Of a DNA stretch of 64,000 bases, positions 56,378-64,000 are shown one piece after another. The position numbers were made by a program, and so were the translations under genes. Below the pieces are notes generated by a model that saw only the letters and a program-made list of their open reading frames with translations, did no database searches and had not been told where the DNA came from. How positions within the stretch are numbered: the first letter of the stretch is position 1; the number at the start of each line of letters is the position of its first letter. This DNA comes from Paraphysoderma sedebokerense (lineage: Eukaryota; Blastocladiomycota; Physodermatomycetes; Physodermatales; Physodermataceae), in assembly GCA_025602915.1 (NCBI GenBank), contig JAHLJZ010000097.1, forward strand, positions 1 to 64,000, in the 5' to 3' direction.

Positions 56378-58987
56378 ATGTTTTTGTTGCCCTCGCTTCC
56401 CGACAGAACGACTGGCCCAAAAACTTTTCATTTACCCATTGCACTAAAGAACGAATCATCCGACATTTCCCCCAAAGTTTTTACTGTATCCCCAGAAGCG
56501 AAAGTTGAGACAGAAGAAAATCCAGCTCAGTTCACTGACATGGTTGCAACATCCGATCACCACCATCTGTCTTCGGCACAGATCACCGGTACAGCCGGGT
56601 CAGGAGAGAAAAAGACTGGAGCCTCGAATCCAGCATCTCCTTCTGTAAAGAAATCCACTCTCGCAAATTCAATTCCAGCTAGTGGAAAACCAAAATCACC
56701 ATCCCCGCCGGCGGCTGCATCAGAATGTCAGCATAGAGGGATCTGGCGGCGAATCCTGACGTCGTAAGTATTTCGTGATAGATGACAATATCTGTCGGCT
56801 TGATTTGTGTACTTACGTTTTCTTAGGCACCATATGACACAATTTGACGATTCAGGAGGGTTATCTCGTTCGTCTAATAACAATGAACCCATAATTCTGA
56901 TGTCAAAGAGGGGTTCAGGCATGCTCGACGATAAACTTGAATTGAGGAGTAACGTCAATTATGATCCGGAAATATTGGAATCTCCATTGGAGTTATTTTC
57001 TAAGCAACCGGAGACGGTTAATCCATATGAAACTTACAGCAATCAAAAGGAATTGTTGTCACCTCCCACTCCTCCTTCACCGGCGCGCGAAAAAAGCAAA
57101 CCGCTAAACAGACAAAAGGTCGAAGAAATTCGAAATTCTTTGCTCTCATCTGGTATTAGATCGGACAAGCGACCTTCAATGACATTTAGACGATCCTCTG
57201 GAGTTCTTGATAGGGATATATCGCAGAGTTTCATAAAACCACCCGCTTTAATAACACCTCCGTCCCCTCCCTCCAGTCCCCCGATATCACATCCCCAGCC
57301 ACAAACGTTTTCTTCTCTCGCCGGTCAACATGCTTCCAAAGAGGAAAGACGGAATTTACACACTCATCATTTATCACCTCATCAACTCACTCCAATTAAC
57401 AACAAAAATCATAACATGCAGCAACAGGACCAGCACCCACATGGCCTTGCCTACTTAAAAGAGCTGATATGGCATTCCAATCAGAACGTGAATGGTGTGA
57501 AGCGATCAGTTAGTGAGGCCGCTCTTCAGAATAAGTATGGAAAAGTACAAGAAGTAGTGGGCAAAGGAGCTGGAGGTGTGGTGAAGCTGGCGCATAAGAG
57601 TGAGGGCGCAATAGAAAAGCTGTTTGCGGTAAAGGTAATGATACAATCAGTGTCAAACTCTGTTCCACTTCTGCTCACTGTTACATATTTGTAGGAATTC
57701 CGTAAACGCGCTAAAAACGAATCGGAGAAGGATTACGTAAAGCGACTTGTGAATGAATACTGTATATCTTCGTCTCTTCATCATCCTCATATTGTTGAAA
57801 CGATCGACTTGTTGCAAGACGATCAGCGCCACTGGGTCGAGGTGCGTAGTATTTTCTTTCGCTGCCATCGTTCATTATGTATTAATTTTTCACATAGGTC
57901 ATGGAATATTGCCAAGGTGGTGATCTATACAGTGTCATCCACGACCATGGTCCACTGAATCTCTCGGAGGCCAATTGTTTATGGAAGCAATTGATTTATG
58001 GTGTTGCATACTTGCATTCTATGGGGGTTGCGCATAAAGATTTAAAGCCAGGTAGAGTTCCAAAAATTATTCGATTCGAATTGACAGAAATCTAACATTT
58101 GCTACTCAGAAAATCTCGTTTTAGACAGTTCAGGTTGTTTGAAAATCACTGATTTTGGATCGTCAGAAGTTGTAAAGACAGCGTTTGAGAGAGTGAGTTC
58201 TTTCTGGATATTGGACTTCATAAACATCTAATTCTAAACACCCAATTCTCATGCTTTTGTCGATTATTAACGAGTAGGAAGCTCACAAATCTCGCGGAGT
58301 CTGCGGTAGTACCCCTTACATCGCACCCGAAGAATGGAGAAATGTAGAATTTGATGCAAGGAAAGCGGACATTTGGTCTTGCGGTTTGTTATGATTTATT
58401 GCTTTTCATGATCGACGGACTTGTCTCATTCTTCTCCATCGATAGGCATTATCTATTTTGTCATGATTTACAGCCGTATCCCTTGGCGCATTGCCACAGC
58501 CCAAGATGCGAATTACCGATACTTCTTGTCCCATCGCAGAGGTAAATTCTCACCAATTGACAAATTGAAGAAAGAAATGAGTCAATTGCTAAATGCAATT
58601 TTGGAACCTGATGAAAATAAGGTATTTTTTGCGTATTATTCTTTTATTGTTGCGACTTCCCATTTGAGTAATGTTGGAATTGTTTTGAAATAGCGTATTT
58701 TCATATCCGATATTCTTGAGAATTCGTACTTCAAATCGCTTCAAACATGTCACTCCTGTGATCAGCATGATTCATTCGCAGAGTTTGCTGGCTCTTCGTC
58801 GTCTTTGAGGTCTTCTTCCCCGCTAGACTCATCTACGATAATTTCATCTACATATTCTGACGACTACGAAAGCAATCAGGGAGGAAATTATAAGACTATC
58901 GAAACAGCGAAAAAATATAACAGTATAACAAAGTTTGCAAATGAAGCAAAGAAGAAATTGGGACAAAGAGGGGTTGGGAAAGTGTGA
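56378..58987 (+). CDS. HAL4/HAL5-like serine/threonine protein kinase
   Basis: In yeast, Hal4/Hal5-type kinases stabilise plasma-membrane potassium and nutrient transporters. Eight exons: 56378-56763, 56827-57634, 57695-57841, 57898-58051, 58110-58192, 58278-58383, 58446-58621 and 58694-58987, giving 717 residues. The first 380 residues are Ser/Pro-rich and disordered. The kinase domain follows: YGKVQEVVGKGAGGVVKLAH (Gly loop), FAVK (ATP Lys), NEYCISSSLHHPHIVETIDL, VMEYCQGGDLYSVI (hinge), AYLHSMGVAHKDLKPENLVL (catalytic loop, HKD in place of HRD), KITDFGSSEVV (DFG), GSTPYIAPEEW (APE) and ADIWSCGIIYFVMI. The GSSEVV segment and EEW after APE suit the fungal HAL/NPR group. The C-terminal tail is Ser/Lys-rich. 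Confidence 0.9.
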
Positions 58988-59366
58988 GATGTCATTTTAA
59001 TAACGAATGAATTTCGAGTACAAACTTTTCATTTGGATGTGTTCTCGTAGACGATGACATATTGATTGGATACCATTTTGTGTATGATGTTTCGTATGGG
59101 CGTTCTAAGGCGTTTAAAGTGTTGTAGTTATAATAAATTGACTTTTGTTTGACAATTTTTATTTTTGTGCTTAAATTTCTTAAGACCCGAAATAGAGGAG
59201 AATATTGTGCGACAATTACCCCTAATGATTTCAGAGGTATTGAATAAAAATTTAGGTCCGTAAATCGACAAAGCCATTTAAAGAAATGTAAATTTATTTG
59301 ACTGCAGTGCTTGTTCTAAGACCTACAGTATCGCGTGACATATCGTTCTCTACTTTTTGAATACGT
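58988..59366. other. Convergent AT-rich intergenic region
   Basis: This 379-bp stretch between the kinase (+) and the receptor gene (-) 3' ends is AT-rich. No gene is seen. Confidence 0.5.
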
Positions 59367-62300
59367 TCAGCCTCCAATCAAAGCCCTAGTGGAAGCAGTG
59401 ACGAGCATGTTCTGACTTCCCTCTTTTTTGCTTTTACGCATCTCGTTTAGTCCAGCCCGAACTTTCCGTTGAATTTCGTAAACAGAAGTACCAATCACAG
59501 CCGCTATAAACGCGAGCACAAGAAATAGCATGAAAAGCATAAGCACCAGTTCACTATTTCTTTGTAACTTATCGACATGGAATGGCAACGCGAGACCTAA
59601 AATTGACATTGATGCCATAGTGGAGGCGACCTCGAAATGGTTGAGAAGCGGATATTTATAGGGTTGATATTTAAGGTGGAGAACAAGCGACAGCAGCAAC
59701 ACAGTCTGGCTGAGAATGACTTGCAACCCTGGAAGCCTTTGGTATGAAATTTCAATGCAAATGTTAGTATTTTAATAGGCCAAAGATGTCACCGAACTTT
59801 AAAATACAGACCTGGTAAAATACATGCTGGTAGATATCAACGCAAGCTTTTGGAACAGCTGAATTAAGATAAAGTGCTGGTTTTCATCCTTGTAAATGTG
59901 GTCGAAATCCATGATCTTTGAAACAATCGCTCTCCTCTTCTCCCACCGTGAGGCATCATATTTCTTCTGATACATGACGAATAACATGATTGAAAAGTAA
60001 AGCGGAATTCCGATAACGTAAATAGCAATGCCGCTGAGAGCATACGGCAAGTCGCGGTACCATTCTTCGCTGTAACACCTGACTGAATAATCTGCATCCA
60101 AATACATTAGGCCATCTTCTTCTAATGTGCAGTCAAGTATACTACTCGGAAAATGGAAATTATGAGTCAGAGTCGGCAAAATTATCAGCACGAATGCAAA
60201 CCTTAATGCCTTCGTACTGACTGTTGCAAATACGATCGATAGAATTGAATTAAAAATGCGGAGTGACGTTAGAAATAAGCTTGTCTGTTGGGGTTCGTGA
60301 TTGTACAATTTTGGGCGAGACTTCTTGCATCTGGCGCGTATCTTTTTGTTGATGCTAACGATCACACCAAACAAGATAACAAGCACTAACAAAGCTAATG
60401 GAATGGCGAGTGTGAACCGCATTTTTGTGCCGTAATCCAATCGCTGATTTATCACACATTCAGGACTCGTCAACTCGATATTAAAATTAATGAAGGATAG
60501 AGAGTTCAATATGTTCATAAATTCTGGCGGCCTACAGAGCAAAGAAGTTAACAAACTTGTTTCAGAAGCATGATTGCCGCTGATAGTCATCAATTTACCA
60601 ATTCAGCTGCAACTCCCGTATGATGAGAATATATTGGATAAAGTTAATCAAAATGTTGACCAATCCATAACTGAACGAATACGAAACGTTAACTATCACT
60701 TTTCGATGCTCGAAAAATATCTATAACGGTTACTCACTGTAAGCCTCTTCCAATAACCCTCAAAAAACCGATCATCGCGAGAGATCCAAAAAGGACGGAC
60801 AGTACGATTAAAACAAGCTGCCATGAAGTTTCCTCTCGGCATAACACACAGCGGTTGTTTAAGCGATAATAATTTGCCGCACATGATCCGCAACCTAGAG
60901 AGAAGTTAATCCAATCGTTCGCTCAACGATCGATGTCACCAAAATATTACGTACGGTTGCCCGTATATCCAGCGGCACATTGGTTAATTCCACCCGGGCA
61001 AGATTCGGGTGGAAAGCATGGAAGGAATGTCGAACTGTTCTCGCTTTGCCAGTAGCCAAACCGTGGTCTGGGAGCAATACTGCCGTCTTGACTGTTGGTT
61101 TCAAAGTAATTGTTTATAAAATGCATATAAGAGCTAGGACATAATTGTGGAATTTACCTGCATTCAGCTCCTATATCGTTCAAGAATTTGATAGAGGTTC
61201 AAGGAATGTTGTCAGTCAGGTCAACACAACCAAATGTTGTTAGAGAATAGAAATTTTACCCTCTAGACACGGAGCACAAATTGGACCCTTGCTAAAAATA
61301 TTGCTGTATCTCCCTATCATGCAAATATGAAGGATAGGGGTCAGTGTTTTACGAAAAAAATTGCATCTGTAAGAAAATTATCTACATACCTGGTGGACAA
61401 GTTAATCTAAACACGAATGTACATATATCTGAAACTGCCCCACCATTGTCGAATGCATAAATAGAGAAATTGCCAAAAGGAAACATGCTGCCGCTAAAAT
61501 TCGGATAGAACATAATTGTTTGAGATCGGAAAATGCTACCAGCTACCAGCGGTACAGAATCATTGAGATAACCTCTTGAGGGGGCTGTCACCAAAACAAA
61601 TTGCAGCGAGGAATCATCGACATCTGCTGCATCCAGCTTAATCTGGTAGGAAGGATCTATACCCAAGAGCACTTCAGGAGATAAGACTACCTCTTCAGGA
61701 CAGTGAAGGATAGGTGGATCATTTACAGGGAGGACCGAGAATTCAATTCTTTGCAAGCGTGTCACAGTGCCGTCTGTGTAAGAGACAGTGAATTTTTGAT
61801 CGCTTTGATTAAAACTACTATAAAAATCTGGAGTCGGAACAAAAAATATTTTGTACGGTGGTCCTGGGATTACGGAATCCTCGCCTATAACCAACAGACT
61901 TCGTGTCTCTGTCTGATTTTCGGTTCTCAGTAGCGTTCCATTGATATGGATATCTCTGATTTTAACCACTACAGTGTCAAGTGGATCTATATCGCTAATA
62001 TTTAGGTATATGAGTGATTCTTGGTCTTCGTACGCAGTTATATTTTCGATTGATGTTAATTCAAACGTCGGAAGATCTAGTCGTAAAAATAATCAATTAG
62101 CCATCGTTAGTTCAATTTCGATGAAAATAGGATAGCATAAAAACCATTGACAGGCCGCACTACAAATGTTATGGTGCCGTTAATCACACTGTCTAATAAA
62201 CCATCACTGGCTTTAAAATTAAATGACGCATATGGATCGCCGAAGTCATTATCAATCGGTCGAAACAGTAACGTCGAATTGACCTGCGCCAGATCGTAGG

Positions 62301-63967
62301 GAGTAGTAGTGATTTGATCCCATGGTGTAGTAACATCGCCAGCATTTTGAATATACAACACTCCCCGTGTTGGAAGCGATAGAATAGAAAACATCATCAT
62401 ATTTTGCCCTGAAGATTGGTTGTCTGGATCAGTGGCAGTCAAGGTAAATGTAGTATTCGTGTCCTCCTCAAGAGATACGAGGGTCGATTGGGGTGCAGGA
62501 GGATCCGGTAATGGAATAATCGTAATTTGAATGCTTTGTATTATCGATTCTAGATGATGCCAACGCAAATTGATTAAATGGTTGACCTATTATTTCAGCA
62601 TATTGTTCAAAATAAGCTACCTGCTCCTAGGCCATCTCTGGCCTTGAATAAAAAAGAATCGGTTCCGTAAAAGTCGGGCTTTGGAACGTAAATCAATCGA
62701 TCCATCGCATTTGTTACCAGAATTGCTTGTTCAAGCGTGGCATTAATTAATATCCCTCTATTATCATTAAGAGTAGCTTGATATAGAAGCCCGTTTTCAG
62801 GTACAGAAACAATGAATAAGTCCAACATAGAGTTCTCGTCAGGGTCCAAAGCTTTGAGCTCAATGATTAGGAATTGGTCTTCATAAGTTACGAGTGAAGA
62901 CGCTAGAGCAAGAGGGGGGTTGTTTTGATTGAATGTATGAAATCTAGTGTTATCAGTCATAATGCTGGATTGATTTCCGATTGTGACTGACACGTTGAAA
63001 GTAGACATGGGAAGAAGAGGCGTATTGCAAGCGAAGGTACTGCAAACCATTCAATGCTTTCGTCAGACAAGCAAAAATTAATCGGTCTCAAGTAATAGCA
63101 TACCATTGCAATTCTTCATGTGATATTCCAGTAATGAGACAAGTAGAAGATTGAAGAGTATTCAAGTCGGTAAAGGACACCACAGCCCGGCTGATTAAGT
63201 TACCAAAATTGGTTCCCACCAGGGTAACAGTCTAAAAAGCGAGTCTAAGTCACATACCGCCCGCAACTTACAATCTTGATATTGACTAACTTACCGGTGT
63301 TTGGGAGAGGGAATATTGTGGATACACCGCCGCAACTCTTGGTGGAAAGTATGAATATACTAATGAGCCTGTGCTATTCTGGCCTGCGACGTTAACTAAT
63401 ACAATGTTGTTGGCCCCGCTTCTGGCAGGAACAACGCATGTAGCATCGGTATCATTAAAAAATGTTACTTGTTCACATTGTCGGTCGCCGATTTGAATGG
63501 AGGAATAGTTAAACACGCATGGAGATTCATTGCAAGGACCGAAATTTTTGCCGCTATAAGGGGTTCGGCAATCAGGCGACAATAATCATCATTATCATCG
63601 GAAGACAATACGTACCGTATTTTCAAGAGATTTCGTCCATTGGTTTGTCCACTGGTGGGTGTTACGTCGTAGAGCGATGGGGGTTCATAAGAAATCTTGA
63701 TCGCCTCAGTTGTATTTGATTGTGGCCCGACCGAAACCGTCACCTGGATATCACGACCCACACCTAATCATACTCGTTTAAACGAATTGATCAAAAAACA
63801 TCATGAAGTCAAATTGTACAAACCTGGAGGCACTGAGCATTGGACTGCGGTTTGGTTCAGTCGAATGACGTCAGAGCACGGTTGGAACTCATATCCTAGG
63901 GTCACAACAACAGGATCCACCCCTGGAGAACCGAGATAATCAACAAGCAATGTAATGTTGAAGCCGG
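59367..63967 (-). CDS. Very large IPT/tandem-95/ephrin-rec-like multi-pass surface receptor, 3' part only
   Basis: The 5' part lies beyond the window. Exons: 63967-63824, 63763-63616, 63553-63295, 63231-63104, 63039-62621, 62549-62145, 62076-61390, 61313-61260, 61170-61158 (13 nt), 61091-60955, 60894-60738, 60670-60599, 60531-59812 and 59736-59367, about 1,237 codons in phase. N to C it has at least two IPT/TIG-like domains (VTPTSGQTNGRNLLKIRGKN; VTLVGTNFGNLISRAVVSF), three or four cadherin-like tandem-95 repeats (TYEDQFLIIELKALDPDENS, FYGTDSFLFKARDG; EDTNTTFTLTATDPDN), and a Cys-rich ephrin-receptor-like module (CPPG, CAPCLEGAEC, PCFPPESCPGGINQCAAGYT, CGSCAANYY). A C-terminal region of about eight hydrophobic helices follows. 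Asn glycosylation sites are frequent. It looks like an adhesion or sensory receptor of the kind seen in protists and chytrids; the ligand is unknown. Confidence 0.85.
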
Positions 63968-64000
63968 CTAGCATAAATAAATGGGGATTTAACATTACAG

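Overview
This window is nuclear DNA from an intron-rich eukaryote, most likely an early-diverging, flagellated fungus such as a chytrid. Genes are packed a few hundred bases apart on both strands. Introns are short (about 50-130 bp) with GT-AG ends. Fungal-type genes include a HAL4/HAL5-like kinase and a Ura6-like UMP kinase. Beside them sit genes usually lost with the cilium or in yeasts: CatSper2, a P2X receptor, dynein-2 intermediate chain WDR34, LRRC45 and nicastrin. The organism call is inference from gene content. All exon models were built by hand from reading frame, splice phase and family resemblance recalled from memory; no search was run.

Layout, left to right. 0.2-1.4 kb: Nudix hydrolase (-). 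1.8-5.0: large coiled-coil protein (-). 5.85-8.0: intronless ATP-grasp enzyme (+). 8.3-10.4: indoleamine 2,3-dioxygenase (-). 11.0-13.6: LRRC45 (+). 14.5-16.7: tandem PX-domain pair (+), the first copy out of frame. 17.5-20.4: nicastrin (-), divergent from CDC26 (+). 21.7-24.7: ALG12 (+) with an unusual membrane insertion. 25.7-27.5: BRCC36 deubiquitinase (-). 27.8-28.6: ubiquitin-eS31 fusion (-). 29.8-30.6: secreted Gly/Ala/Pro repeat protein (+). 31.3-33.8: CatSper2 channel (+). 33.9-35.0: ATP11/ATPAF1 (-). 35.3-37.4: unknown multi-exon gene (-), whose putative start codon overlaps that of a DUF2462 gene (+). 37.9-39.3: Pol III subunit RPC34 (-). 40.6-41.7: secreted protein of unknown function (-). 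43.0-44.4: membrane-anchored UMP-CMP kinase (-). 46.4-48.4: cyclin-box-like protein (+). 49.0-50.8: P2X receptor (-). 51.5-53.9: WDR34 (+). 54.0-55.0: VPS29 (-). 56.4-59.0: HAL-like kinase (+). 59.4 to the right edge: 3' part of a very large surface receptor (-).

The most interesting content is a group of genes for a motile, sensing cell: a sperm-type calcium channel subunit, an ATP-gated channel, an IFT dynein subunit, a centriole-linked LRR protein, a gamma-secretase subunit and a giant multidomain receptor. They are scattered among housekeeping genes and do not form an operon-like cluster. Other points are the ALG12 insertion carried on two symmetric phase-1 exons, very small exons (9-24 nt) in five genes, and a recurrent GTTCGT donor site. 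I saw no transposons, viral fossils, CRISPR arrays or rRNA/tRNA genes.
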